From positions 2,170,001 to 2,234,000 of the forward strand of contig NC_135129.1 of NCBI RefSeq assembly GCF_050908995.1: a stretch of 64,000 nucleotides of DNA, given 5' to 3'. Source of the DNA: Andrena cerasifolii. Taxonomy: Eukaryota; Arthropoda; Insecta; Hymenoptera; Andrenidae. Every line of letters begins with the position of its first letter. Position 1 is the first letter of the stretch. Made by a program: the position numbers and the translations under genes. Below the pieces are notes generated by a model. It had not been told where the DNA came from and ran no database searches. It saw only the letters and a list, made by a program, of their open reading frames with translations. Shown here piece by piece: positions 1-11,108 of the stretch.

Positions 1-301
1 GTGTGCGTTCGGCTCTGTATCTCCAAAACTAAGCTATATTTATATTTCAAACCTCTTGCATGTCATTCTAGCGATTTCAAACTAATATTTAAGTGAAAAA
101 AATTACGAACTACTGTGAAATAAAGAATTATTATTATTATTATTGTAAATAGAAGCTATTTATTTTACGGGTCCACATGAGAAACTTTTGTTGTGATGCT
201 CGATTTAAATGAGAAAGGGAATGTGATACTTTCTACGTGGACTTTCTTTTAGAGTACCCGATATGATTTCCCAACCGTTTTACAGTAGTCTAACCCCTTA
301 A
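1..301. mobile_element. TTAA foldback-type element, truncated by window edge
   Basis: This is the right part of a TTAA-bounded element. Its last bases read CCCCTTAA (TTAA at 298-301). Positions 1-110 and 275-301 match, in reverse complement, the element at 6796-7621 (its 6840-6955 segment and its left terminus with the TACTGTAAAACGG motif). A short ATT microsatellite sits at about 129-145. The left end lies outside the window. No coding capacity is seen. Confidence 0.75.
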
Positions 302-556
302 AAAGCCGCGTATTCACCTGTGCATTTGCCCCGAATGTGCATTCGGCGCGCACCGATTTTTTGCTCGTCCGGAGCTCAGCGCGCGCTCGGCGCGCGTTCG
401 GGGTTGAGTGAAATTTTCAGCGTTCACTTCATGGTATTGTTCGGGCCCGAATGCACGCAAGAGGATCGGCCCGAACGCGCGCCGAACACCGAACGAGCAA
501 AAAATCGGTGCGCGCCAAATGCACATTCGGAGCGAATGCACAGGCGAATACGCGGC
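302..556. mobile_element. GC-rich palindromic TIR element flanked by TTAA
   Basis: A 255-bp inverted repeat with arms starting AAGCCGCGTATTC, about 85 bp per arm, rich in CpG and GCGC. TTAA flanks both sides (298-301 and 557-560). The left TTAA is also the right boundary of the preceding element. Open frames exist on both strands because of the symmetry and are not genes. The family is unknown. Confidence 0.7.
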
Positions 557-877
557 TTAACCGATAGGAAAATGGGTCCGTGGTACTCAGAGGCACATAA
601 CAGTGAAGGGTATAAGGAAAAAGGCCCAGGTGGCAAACATTCTGGAACACCCTGTATACATAACGGAATTACAAATAAATTTACGCGCGTGTGCTATGAA
701 AATTATGGGAAACAAAAGAAATATAATATTTGGATAAAATTGTATTTTTTTTTTAAATAGGGCCCAGCTGGCAACTGCTCATCGACCGCCAATAAATCCG
801 CCACTGCATATGTATGCACTTAGTTCACCCGTGTTTTTAATTGTCCATTAGCCTTGGTCTCCTTGACCCAGGGATCT
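557..877. other. No gene seen
   Basis: AT-rich sequence. At 649-661 it carries a GGAACACCCTGTATA-like motif, which also occurs near 51429 and is common at ends of insect dispersed repeats. Two similar GGCCCA(G/C)(C/G)TGGCAA stretches occur near 628 and 761. Nothing else can be supported. Confidence 0.4.
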
Positions 878-1243
878 CTTCATCTCATTAACTAAAATCC
901 TATCACCAGATTAACACAAGAATATTCTGAGATATGGATTGAAATAGTGAATACAAGGAGCTTTAATTTCCCTTCCAATCAGAAATGGTCGGTTCTCTTC
1001 ACAAATAAATTATAAAATTTGTGCAAACCTCAAAAACAATAAAAGTTCCACAGTTTAGGACTTCATCTCATTAACTAAAATCCTATGACCAGATTAACAC
1101 AAGAATATTCTGAGATATGATTTGAAATAGTGAATACAAGGAGCTTTAATTTCCCTTCCAATCAGAAGTTGTCGGTTCTCTTCACAAATAAATTATAAAA
1201 TTTGTGCAAACCTCAAAAACAATAAAAGTTCCACAGTTTAGGA
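878..1243. repeat. 183-bp tandem duplication (two copies)
   Basis: Copy 1 is 878-1060 and copy 2 is 1061-1243. Both begin CTTCATCTCATTAAC and end CACAGTTTAGGA. Only a handful of substitutions separate them (for example CTATCACC versus CTATGACC), so the duplication is recent. A hAT-type element sits immediately downstream. Confidence 0.95.
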
Positions 1244-1248
1244 TAAAA

Positions 1249-1476
1249 CAGGGGTGCACAGGGAGCCGCTTTTAGCGCCTAGCTGCGAGCAACCCGCCTG
1301 TCCCGTTGCTGAGATTATAATCGGTGAGGAGAACTGCAGTAGTGTATATAGCTAGGTTCAAGTCACACCGAGTGCACGTACACTACTGCAGTTCTCCTCA
1401 CCGATTCTAACCTTAGCAACGAGACAGGCGGGTTGCTCGCAGCTAGGCGCTAAAAACGGCTCCCTGTGCACCCCTG
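1249..1476. mobile_element. hAT-type MITE, 228 bp
   Basis: Long terminal inverted repeats (about 95 bp each arm) start CAGGGGTGCACAGGGAGC. The candidate 8-bp target duplication is GGATAAAA (1241-1248) and GGACAAAA (1477-1484), matching at 7 of 8 positions. The CAGGGGTG ends and 8-bp duplication are typical of hAT elements. There is no transposase, so it is non-autonomous. Confidence 0.88.
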
Positions 1477-1484
1477 GGACAAAA

Positions 1485-2313
1485 CAAAGTACACTCAGCC
1501 ACAGCTAAAATACATTAAAAAAAATATACATCTTGTACCTAATTTTCCAGTCGTAAATCACAAATCCACATATAAATCACCTAATTCTAAAAACCCACCA
1601 CAATCTGAAGTCGAAGTACAAATTAAATTTGCCTCGTATTGATCCTCTTCCACCCCCGTTTTTATGTCCACCCTCGAGCATCACTCACACCACGCCGGCT
1701 ATTAAATTTGGGAGCTGGGGGGACATGTCGTGTATTATATTTCCGCTCGGCGGACAGACAGCCGTAAGAAAAAGTTCCAGCGGCACGTGCATTTCGATAA
1801 TCAAGATTCCACCGTGTGACCAGCGTATTTGCATGCTACTTTATCGGGCAATAAATATTTATTAGAATTTACCGCCGCGCCGGCCGCCTACGAGGTAGAA
1901 CATGGCCACTGGAAAAATCGATACCCTCCGAAGGGTGAATCTCGGTCGACACCTTCTGCGCCGTAAGAACCGCGGCTGGTTTCTGCGTGTCCCGACGCTC
2001 GCCGAGGGGACACGCCGGGTGGCTATAACAGTAACGGTAATAATAAACAAATGACCGACTGGAAAATCGAGATGAGGCCGGTCTTCGAAGTTTTTTTCTC
2101 TTTGCCGCTGATAAATATTTATGAGAATATCCCCATCTGCATATCGATCCCTCTTGATATCCCGTTGCACCAAGGGATTTCGCGATGTACATATTTACAT
2201 CCATTACTTATTCGTAAAAGTATCCCCTCCCTCCGCTGGGAATATGACCATTTTTAATCTTTAAATACGCAACGTCCGAGTACTGCTACTGCGACAGCGA
2301 GAAAGTCCACGAA
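1485..2313. other. Single-copy CpG-denser island, no exon recognised
   Basis: Positions 1620-2260 are richer in GC and CpG than the surroundings and show no similarity to other parts of the window. ATAAATATTTAT occurs twice (near 1851 and 2110). Overlapping open frames on both strands (up to 111 codons, minus strand 1869-2204) show no recognisable domain or good splice sites. It may be regulatory or conserved non-coding DNA, which is inference. Confidence 0.35.
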
Positions 2314-2661
2314 ATTACCTCGCCATGTCCACTGGTCAATGCAATAATCACGAATTGGTCACCTGGGGGGTTCATTGCACCCTAGCGTCGCTCTTTAGTT
2401 ACTGTTTTCGTATTTTCTAATCTCTTAACCTGTCAGTGATAATTGTTCATTCGTAATACTCATACGATTATGCTTTAATAGTCTTTTTTTCTGGGAATGT
2501 AAGTTTTAATACGTTGAAATTTGTATTTGAAAAAATAGCTGTGGATAAAAGTTGTCACATCAAATTTTTTTAACTTTTATTATTGGGGTCTAAACATTTA
2601 CAGAAATATTGATAATGACATGCTGGGGTGCGATGCACCCCGTGTGACTACGAAGGGTTAA
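2314..2661. mobile_element. Degraded TTAACCC-type (piggyBac-like) element
   Basis: A diverged copy of the element at 24640-25001. Shared blocks include the CACCTGGGG/CACGCGGGG stretch, ACCCTAGCGTC/ACCCCAGCGTC, the TTCGTAATAC region, and the right end CGAAGGGTTAA (TTAA at 2658-2661). The left terminus has decayed, so its boundary is approximate. Confidence 0.75.
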
Positions 2662-3848
2662 GAATGCTTAATTATTCCATATTTTTTGTATCAACTAGTG
2701 TTCTCTTTTCGGATTTTTGCGTTGCTGTACTTTGAACTGCGAACATCAGTAATTAATACAGATCATTTACTACATCGTGTTTACCTTCGTTATCAGATGC
2801 TTTCGTGCTTTTGCTAAGCCATGCAATTTCATGGGCTGGTGGACTTGCGTTTATTGTTGGATCTTCTGTGTTTAGAATTTCGTAATTACACAATTTAAAC
2901 TTACACTGCAATCAGTGGTTATTTATTAAATATTAAATATAATTCATTAATCACAATCCTCTCTTAAATTCCATTCCACGTATCTGTAATTGCGCAAACA
3001 CCTGTGCAATCTTTCGTAATGTTGCCGTTTGCCCACGAAAGAAGATACGTCAGCAATAAACGTGTATAATACACGAATTATAATTTAAATAAAACAATGC
3101 TGACTATGTACTTCTGCGGCTGCTGACGAAAGGAAACGAGAACGAATCGTTTCGGGAACAATGAATTCCATTTGTAAACAACGGAGCGTTAGATAATGAG
3201 GTTACGTACTGCTGTAGCACCGAATCGGAATGCAGTATAAATTTCTGTACCAATAAGTGGGGACTTTAGATAACAGAAGCTTGAACAATCGGAAACTCAT
3301 AAACCTGAACCGCACTTACTCCCACCCCTTAGTGTACCCTATATAGTGTCACTCTAATTAATCGCAGAAAGCATGATTTTTATGGATCTCATTTCGTAGA
3401 TCGCATTTGACAGGGACTATTAATTTCTAAAGTTTCCATCTGAAATAATATCCAGCAAAATCTGTAGTAGATTTTCCCGTCCACAGTATTTCGATACGGA
3501 AGCGTCAAGAAGTTGATTGTTGCCATCGAAAACCGATAGAGAAACACAGCTCCTACATCCTCGTGAAAAAACATGCAAGAGTACGTTTACATACCTCCTC
3601 CCTTTATCGATGTTGTCGAACACGATGACACCAGAGAGTTTCGTGTTTCCAGCGGAGTTCGGCACAATTCCTTTCGGGAGCCGAATAACGAATAAGCTTC
3701 TGCTCGCCAGAATCGAATTTGCGATTCTTAATCGAATAAGAATTTATTCGTGTCGCATAGGTAGGCGTTTAATGATTGCTCAGACAATTATTTATCCGTT
3801 GTTTATATTATTTCTTATCTGTGTTATTTTGTACTATTCGCCTAAGTA
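2662..3848. other. Apparently single-copy DNA, no gene seen
   Basis: AT-rich sequence with no match elsewhere in the window. Open frames at 3389-3849 on both strands overlap one another and encode nothing recognisable. Confidence 0.3.
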
Positions 3849-3856
3849 GCAGGTAC

Positions 3857-4394
3857 TAGGGCTGGGACTATGTCGAATTTTTCGGTATTCGAATATTCGA
3901 ATACTTCAATTGCTCAATTATTTGGCGAATATAATTCGAATATCCAAGTATTCGAATACTATTCGAATATCCAAGTATTCGAATACTATTCGAATATCCA
4001 AGTATTCGAATACTATTCGTATATCCAAGTATTCGAATACTATTCGAATATTTAAGTATTCCAATACTATTCAAATATTTAAGTATTCCAATACTATTCG
4101 AATATCCAAATAGTCGAATACTATTCGAATATCCAAGTATTCGAATAGTATGGTGTGAATTATAAATCAAGTTCTTTAGGTTCATTTGTCAGGGTGAAAT
4201 CTTGTAAGCTAGTTTTGACCCACTTCACAGCATACTATGCGAATACATCAGTATTCGAATAGTATTCCAATAATAGCATTCGAATAGTATTCGAATAATA
4301 ACATTCGAATACTCAAATATTTGAAGTTTATTCGTAGCATTCGAATACTTGTAAAACATTCGAATATTAAATTATTCGAATAGTCCCAGCCCTA
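3857..4394. mobile_element. hAT-type MITE with TTCGAA-rich interior, 538 bp
   Basis: Ends are TAGGGCTGGGACTAT and the inverse ATAGTCCCAGCCCTA. The target duplication is GCAGGTAC (3849-3856) and GCATGTAC (4395-4402), 7 of 8. The interior is mostly a 27-bp array plus a short segment (4188-4225) shared with 9479-9520. TAG(G/A)GCTG ends also occur on the elements at 17196, 28065 and 36850, so these form one related group. Confidence 0.9.
3931..4142. repeat. 27-bp tandem array (TTCGAATA type)
   Basis: About eight units of ATTCGAATAC plus TATTCGAATATCCAAGT, degenerating to the right (TTTAAGTATTCC variants). The unit contains the self-complementary TTCGAA, so each strand can pair with itself. The period is a multiple of three, which keeps open frames on both strands (3868-4185 minus; 3870-4113 plus). 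These are not genes. Confidence 0.92.
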
Positions 4395-4580
4395 GCATGT
4401 ACCATGTTTTGCATTTATTATTTATGAAAGCAGGTATTAGAGAACAGGCAGCGAAATTTATATTCGCGTCATTATTTCAATAAATTTGGAATTGTTATCT
4501 AAATAAATTATTTAAATAATATGGTAGAGTAATTTATTATTCGGATGAAATACTCAACTGATGAGCATTCGTTTGGATAA

Positions 4581-4936
4581 TCTACATTTATATAAAAGAA
4601 GTGACTGACTGACACATCAACGCCCAGTTCAAACCGTTTAACCTAGGAACGTGAAATTTTGAGGATATATTGCTTTCGTGACGTAGGCACCCACTAAGGA
4701 AGGATTTTTGGAAATTCCATCCCCAAGGGGGTGAAAAGGGGTAAAATGTATTTTCACGGATTCCTCAAAATCTCTTAGGCCCGATTAGATATCAACTTGG
4801 TTTTTACTTCGAAAAGTTACCTACATAAATGCCTAAAAAACAATTTGACGGGGTTGGTGAAAAGGGGTGAAATGTGTTTTCATGGAGTCCTTAATATCTT
4901 TTAGGTCCGAAGCGAAGCACGGGTGTATTTTGCTAG
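4581..4936. mobile_element. Helitron-like non-autonomous element
   Basis: Starts TCTACATTTATATAAAAG, followed by GTGACTGACTGACACATC. It ends with GAAGCGAAGCACGGGT and TTTTGCTAG. The TC start, CTAG end and the chain of similar GTGAAAAGGGGT segments resemble short Helitrons of insects. It has no terminal inverted repeats or clear target duplication, as expected for Helitrons. The 3' neighbour base is C rather than the usual T, so the exact end is uncertain. Confidence 0.55.
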
Positions 4937-5316
4937 CTATCTCACATAGGAACTGCGGTAATTCGGAATTTCCAATTTTTTTATCTTTGTAGATTTGTGG
5001 GGAACCTGAATGTAGACTTGTGGGGAACCTATCTACCTATCTATCAGGAAATTTTTACGTTGTACTATTTTTTGGATCTCCAGAGTTGAAACACCCCTTA
5101 AAAGGATATTGTGTGCTTTCTCGTGTTTAATCTTCCTGTACCCATATCTTGCAAACTATAGTAGATATAAAAATTCGTTACAGCAATGGAAGTGTTTAAA
5201 ATTCGGAGTTCAAGCAACGGAAGGTTAAACATAAAGAACCATTCAATTTTCAATTGCAACAATCTTCTTATATTTACTGTAGTTTAAAGATATACGAGGA
5301 AATAGGAAAACGTATG
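4937..5316. other. No gene seen
   Basis: AT-rich sequence with a small local duplication around 4993-5032 (TGTGGGGAACCT twice). No other structure was found. Confidence 0.3.
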
Positions 5317-5487
5317 TTAATATTTAATATATTTATATTACATATTAATATTTAATATATTTATATTACATATTAATATTTAATATATTTATATTACATA
5401 TTAATATTTAATATATTTATATTACATATTAATATTTAATATATTTATATTTCATATTAATATTTAATATATTTATATTACATATTA
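5317..5487. repeat. 28-bp AT-only minisatellite, about 6 copies
   Basis: Unit AATATTTAATATATTT + ATATTACATATT repeated about six times and nearly identical. One copy has TTTCAT in place of TTACAT. There are no spacers, so it is not a CRISPR-like array. Confidence 0.95.
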
Positions 5488-5639
5488 CTATAAAAATATT
5501 AATATTAGATTAATCTTAAGAGGCGTTCTCGTCTAAAGAACCAAAAAGCAGCAGAAACAAAAAATTGCCTGATACGTCTATTGAGATTTCCTACAAGCCT
5601 GCAGAGTATCAAAGAAATCTAGAATTTTCGAGTTACCGA

Positions 5640-6140
5640 ACCTCGCTTGTGACGCAAATATTTATCCGGAGCAATTCGGAGAATGCCCAAATCTAGTTCC
5701 CAGTAAAAATGTCGTCCACGATGTCGCTGGAATCCCGCGTCGCCTCGTCTCGTTCCTGAAGGGCGCTGCGGTTCGATCCGATCGCGGTGGCCTTAGATCG
5801 TAGCCCGTTCGTTTGTTCACCCGAGAACTTGAGGCAGTCGCTAGGAGTGCAACCTTTACTGCGAAACGGGAACGCGAGGGGACAAGCACCTTAAATGGCC
5901 CGCGGTGTTTTTGCTCGTTTTCAATGCCACGCCAAGAATGTGACGCAACCGTCGCGTTATCCGTTCCCCTGGCATCCTTCAAACGAGCCTCGTAACACCC
6001 CGCGACTTTTACTCCATCCCCGAGTGGTCTCGACTCAGCGCCCCGCTCTGCCCCGCCCGCATCCTGCTCGCAGGTGGAAACGCGTTAACTCGTTTGGAAA
6101 CTTCGAATTTTACGGGATGAGTGAACTTGTCGCGAAAGTT
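5640..6140. other. Single-copy CpG-denser island
   Basis: GC- and CpG-enriched sequence with overlapping open frames on both strands (5662-5982 minus; 5813-5995 and 5895-6143 plus). The mutual overlap and lack of motifs argue against coding. Possible regulatory DNA (inference). Confidence 0.3.
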
Positions 6141-6505
6141 TAATCATTACATATACAGTTTGTGCAGTTGAGTAGAGTTTGACAGTTGTCTCATACGCGG
6201 CACAACCGCGTAGAACGTGTCTGATGGAAAAGCGACCCAGTTTCAAATTTCTGTTTCTAATTTCACACTTCAGTTTCTAATTTAATCCAGCAATTCGATT
6301 AGCGACCGCTAGGCCAGAATCACCGTTACTATGATCGCAGTTTAGTTGTTGCGCTATCGATGTCGCGGGACAGGGCAATTTGTCGCGGCGACACAGTAAA
6401 CCGTACAAGTATGCTACCACTTTGATCCACGCTCAAATTTTACTTACGATAAGTATCGCCTTTCGATGTTTTTTTATTTCTGATTACAATAATAGGTATC
6501 TACTA

Positions 6506-6703
6506 TTAGGTTGGTGCTCGTGAAGTTGCGGTTTTGCTTGGGCAAGTGCCATAAAAACTCAAAAATGAAATATACGAATTTTGTCAAAAAGTAAAAAATA
6601 TTTTCATTCACTTTATTTATACTATTTTGGAGTTTTGATGACACTTCTCGAGTCGTAACTTTTACGCTATCTACGATCGCCAATTTCATGTACACCAACC
6701 CAA
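6506..6703. mobile_element. mariner-type MITE, 198 bp
   Basis: Ends are TTAGGTTGGTG and the inverse CACCAACCCAA, flanked by TA on both sides (6504-6505 and 6704-6705). This is the classic mariner terminus and TA duplication. The interior is too short for a transposase. Confidence 0.88.
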
Positions 6704-6795
6704 TACATTAAGCATAATTCTACTCTCTAGATTACAACCCTTGCACCAAAAATGGGCCATTTTTTCCCAAAATGGAGAGATTACTTATCAATGAG

Positions 6796-7621
6796 TTAAG
6801 GGGTTATACTACTGTAAAACGGTTTAAAAAAAGGTATTTTTTCCGCTTATATATTAGATTAAAATCTTTAGAATGACATATAAAAGGTTTGAAATATAAA
6901 TATACCTTAGTTTTGGAGATACAGAGCCGAACTCACACTCGAATGCTGCGCGCCGGACGATACTTTTCAAAACGGTGTACATGATTTCTCAATCTGTATT
7001 GATGCAATTGTGACGAATTTTGCAGACACCTTTGTTCCTACATTCTCTAAGCATTCACGGACCATTTTTTGAAAATTCGTTTTTTACGGCAATTACAGAC
7101 GAATCGTGGTGAAAATTGGCATTCTTTCTTCAACACGGTGTTATTTAGCGAATTTTCAAAATATTAAAAACCGGGTCCGTTAATGCTTAGGGATAAAATT
7201 ATACTTAATAGACAACTTTTGTTTTTTCGTTTTAGACAATCCAAATTTGAGTTAGGAGGTACACCTTTTAAGAAAGACCATCGGTTCGAAGCCACCTTGT
7301 GACATATTGTAAAGCCTTAAAAACCATTATAAAAATTAAGAAAATATATAAATATATATATTATTTATATATTTATATATTTTAATATGTATATTTATAT
7401 ATTTTCTTAATTTTTATAATGGTTTTTAAGGCTTTACAATATGATTTTTATAATGGTTTTTAAGGCTTTACAATATAATTTTTATAATGGTTTTTAAGGC
7501 TTTACAATATGCCAAAATCAAGTGCTAAACCGCAATTTAATCGACTGATAAGTTTTTTTTTACAATTTTCATCAGAATATTACCTACTGTCTCGGGCCGT
7601 CACAGTAGTCTACCCCCTTAA
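6796..7621. mobile_element. TTAA-bounded TIR element, 826 bp
   Basis: Left end TTAAGGGGTTATACTACTG and right end (reverse complement) TTAAGGGGGTAGACTACTG. The TTAA boundaries are at 6796-6799 and 7618-7621. It is a fuller copy of the family at 1-301. The interior carries a hairpin and a 34-bp tandem repeat. The right TTAA is shared with the next element. Confidence 0.85.
7304..7510. repeat. Hairpin plus 34-bp tandem repeat
   Basis: Positions 7304-7442 form a near-perfect palindrome with arms containing ATTGTAAAGCCTTAAAAACC around an AT core. The outer part of the right arm is then repeated twice more, giving three copies of a roughly 34-bp unit (TTTTTATAATGG + TTTTTAAGGC + TTTACAATATG). Confidence 0.9.
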
Positions 7622-8346
7622 GGGGGTAGGTTACCCTCAACAGCTCAAAATCACGCCCTTCTTCAAACGCACATTCTGAAGTAATAAATGAATATAGAGA
7701 TAAGTTTTGTTTTACCTTTGAAGCGTCATTTCGTTGACTTTAATGCGCAAAAAGAAAATTTTAAATACATTTATAGGAAAAAATGTTATAAATATAAATG
7801 TGGGAGCGTGTACACGATGCACCGTTTGTTGGTGAACACGATTCCGGACAGGTAAATTACCTAAAACACAAAGTAAAGGCATTTTTATAATCTGCAAGAC
7901 AGTATCCATCTTGTGCAGGAAGCAAAATTTTGTTAAACAAATTAATACAATTTTTATGTTGATGTTTCTGATTTTTTCCTTTTTTGTAGGAAAAATATTT
8001 CTTATCTTTTTTTTAAGAATTTATATTGAAAATGTGCTCCCAATACATGGAGGGGAATAGTTCCCTGCAACTCCCTGTAAATTTTCATTCAAATCGATCG
8101 AGCGGTTTTCGAGATTTTATATTCACGGTTTTGGATAACGTAGTTTCTGGGAAATCGCGTTTAAAGTTGGATATCGTTATCCGATCTTATGTGCAGGTTT
8201 CTACATTTTTTACTGTAACTCCTTCATTTTTTAAAATTACGGGGCCCGGTTGCGCTTAAAGTACGCAGAAAAGATGTAGCCAGCGGAATATGCAAACACC
8301 CTAAAAACCAATTTTCGAAAATTTTGAGGTTAACCTACCCCCTTAA
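7618..8346. mobile_element. TTAA-bounded TIR element, 729 bp
   Basis: Left end TTAAGGGGGTAGGTTA and right end (inverse) TTAAGGGGGTAGGTTAACC. TTAA lies at 7618-7621 (shared with the preceding element) and 8343-8346. The short frames inside (for example 8026-8259) are not recognisable. Confidence 0.85.
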
Positions 8347-8548
8347 GGGATTACTTACTAAGGCATTATTTAGACTGAAACTCCTTCATGTTTTTAAATA
8401 ACTAATAACCGTCAGTAATAGATAATTTCTTTTTTTCATTGTAGAATTTCAATGAGTTCTTAAAATATTAAAATTATTAATTTTCTATGCTCGGTTCTTG
8501 GAAATATATGATATTAGGTCAATTTGACTTTACAAATTCCGCACAAGG

Positions 8549-8782
8549 CAGTTCTGGATTAACCAATACGTAAAATAAGCACGTGCTTAGGGCATCAGGG
8601 GGAAGGAGGCACCATAGAAATTTTCTGAATTTTAAAACCTAACTTTCGTTAGAGTCACTTTTTAGTGAAATTATCGCAAATGCTTAAAATATCGTACACT
8701 GCGTTGAAGTGACCACCTTGTATAAGAAAGCCTGAAAATATTTTAAGTGCTTAAGGCCTCTAAAGATCTTAATCCGGCCCTG
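8549..8782. mobile_element. hAT-type MITE, 234 bp
   Basis: Ends are CAGTTCTGGATTAA and (inverse) CAGGGCCGGATTAAG. The target duplication is GCACAAGG (8541-8548) and GAACAAGG (8783-8790), 7 of 8. Non-autonomous and moderately old by divergence of the ends. Confidence 0.8.
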
Positions 8783-8959
8783 GAACAAGGGTTAGGTCCA
8801 TTAATAAAAAGAACCGATTAATTAATGCCACTTAATTATCTAATTTCTTCGTGTTACTAAGCAGCTTCGTGTAAAAATAGCAATGGGTTAAATATTGAAG
8901 GAGAAGAGTCCAATTTTCCAAGCACAGCTGCACATTTTTATCTCCACTGAAATAGCCGA

Positions 8960-9310
8960 TAAAAATATGTGAAGTCGACGTAAATGATTAAGCGAGCTCG
9001 CAGATTACCGAAAGAGGAGCGGAATAATGTTTTTCGAGACAGGCGAGGCCTGCCAGTCAGGCTCGTGAAAAAGATCGTAACAGCGCGACAACCTGGCAGA
9101 CTCGTACAACAGGTTCATACAATATTCACATTCAACAGAGACATCGCTGTACAACGTGAACTATATTGCTCGTCATTGTGCGTCACGTGCACCGCTTCCT
9201 GCAATCACATTCCACGTCCCTGTAGTTTGACGTCCCAGGTGGACGGCAATCTTCCGTTTTGAATTTTACAGAGACCGGCAATCCTTCGCGCCTCGCTGTG
9301 CACTGATCGA
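8960..9310. other. Single-copy CpG-denser island
   Basis: An open plus-strand frame of 92 codons (8984-9262) lies here, but it has no recognisable domain and no convincing splice sites. Listed as possible regulatory or coding DNA of unknown nature. Confidence 0.25.
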
Positions 9311-9478
9311 ACTATGGGATCAATTCATAAGTTTATGGAGATTTTTTTTTTAAGTTTCTTAGTAGAGGGAAGCTGCCCATCTTGTTTTGCTTAACACTCT
9401 GAATTCTTAGAATTCAGTAGACAGTTAACTCTTAATTACTACCTTTTATGTAGCTTCACTTAGTTAGTTAGTTTGTTA

Positions 9479-9840
9479 GAGTGAAATCTTGTAGGTAAGC
9501 TAATTTTGACCCACTTCCATGTATCCCATCGACTTGAAACTGTGCAAACGTACGTGGTTCCGATGCAAGTACACTGTTTTCACTAAAAAGAGTAAACTGA
9601 TTTATACTAATTTTTTTTTTAAAAACAGCTTTTATATTATTTAACTTCGGTTATTAGTTCCGATAACGATACAATATTTCCACTGAAAAGCATAAAATAA
9701 TTTATAGTACAATTTTTTTAAAAACAAGCTTTTATATTTAACTTCAGTTAGTTCTGATAACGATACAATATTTCCACTGAAAAGCATAAAATAATTTATA
9801 GTAATTTTTTTTTAAAAAAACTAGCTTTTATTAAAATGTA
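9479..9840. repeat. Dispersed module plus degenerate tandem repeat
   Basis: Positions 9479-9565 hold a module (GTGAAATCTTGTAGG, TTTTGACCCACTTCC, GACTTGAAACTGTGC) shared with 4188-4225 and, inverted, with 32712-32790. It is followed by about three degenerate units of roughly 100 bp. The last two (about 9640-9835) are very similar: GATAACGATACAATATTTCC, ACTGAAAAGCATAAAATAA. The parent element is unknown; it may be Helitron-like. Confidence 0.7.
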
Positions 9841-10382
9841 CTAAAAAGGAAGAAAATAATTTTGATATGGACTGCCTTAGAAGAACATTAAAAGTTATCC
9901 AAAAACTAATTGCTGAACAGCATGATTTCGTCTTGACTTTTAATCTGATTAGATCTCAGAACAGACTTTGAATTGAGGCATTAGACTGCTCGCAATCAAG
10001 TGGAATGCGAAATCTGATGTATCAAAATTCGTAGAGGATTATAAATATTTATATAAAAAGGACATTTCAATATTTATGCCCCGCGATTTTATTTTCAGTC
10101 ACATGAGGGAATTCTTCTAAGGCAGTCGTTTAAGCTGCTATACAAATTATTTTTTCCGTTTTAGTAGATGCATTTTAACAAAAGCTTGTTTTCTGAAAAA
10201 ATTCTATATTTTTATCTTTGTCTGACAATTCTCTGCTTCTACTACATTATTGTGGAGCATCCTTTTCCCAGCAGTCACATTGCATTCAAGAAACAACATT
10301 TGAACAGCGTCTAATTACCAATAAAAGTGGCGTGAAATAGCTGTATGAAAAGAATTCATTTGCAATCTAATGCACAGCTGGC

Positions 10383-10598
10383 CAGGGCCGGCGTGAGCTG
10401 TGTGGAATCTGTGGAGCACTCCACGCTTGAGATTTTGCTGCGTGTGGAATTCCAGATACAGAAGTGTGGAAACTATTTTACCATTTTTTCTTTTTTGATT
10501 GCGTAGATACTGTTTTCGAGTTGTTAAAATTTGATCTCTTAATTTGTAAGCCCCCCACCCAGTTCCACGCTCTGGAAAAATTTGCTTCGCCGAGCCTG
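10383..10598. mobile_element. hAT-type MITE with perfect 8-bp duplication, 216 bp
   Basis: Ends are CAGGGCCGGCG and (inverse) CAGGCTCGGCG. CAGCTGGC occurs exactly on both sides (10375-10382 and 10599-10606). The duplication itself resembles part of the terminus and can mislead about the right boundary. It is the perfect duplication that sets these ends. Confidence 0.82.
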
Positions 10599-11108
10599 CA
10601 GCTGGCCCTGACTTTGCATCTAATAAACCACCCCAAGTCTTCTTATCAAATTCAGTGGAGTGTCCGATTACACTGTCCAATACGATTTTTGTTCCGCAAT
10701 ATCCACTGGGTGATTTTTGTAGAGTTTTTCGCCCTGAACACGAATCCGCAAAGCATTTGTCATGCAGCCATCAAGTTGAAAATTTGCAGTTTTTTTTGAA
10801 AATCGAATTTCTCAAAAACTGAGGGTGATGGTGACAAACGGTTTGCGAATTCGTTTTCGGCGCACGAAAACCTATAAGAGCTGGCCATTGAATGTTACAG
10901 AACAGAAAAAAAAATCAATTTTGTTGGACAGTGTGATTGTTCATCTCTTACAGTTACATTTGTCCACTTTTAAATCCTCCAAACTGCTGCCAAGAAATCC
11001 CTCTACTACACTGCCCGAAATTACCATAAAGCCACCATGTTTATTGATAAAATCTTATACTTATTCCATACTATTGATACCTTTGTGTATCATACCATTT
11101 TGGGAGAG

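Noticed and set aside
5317..5487. CRISPR-like regular 28-bp repeats
   Set aside because: The units are directly adjacent with no spacers and purely AT, so this is a minisatellite in a eukaryotic genome.
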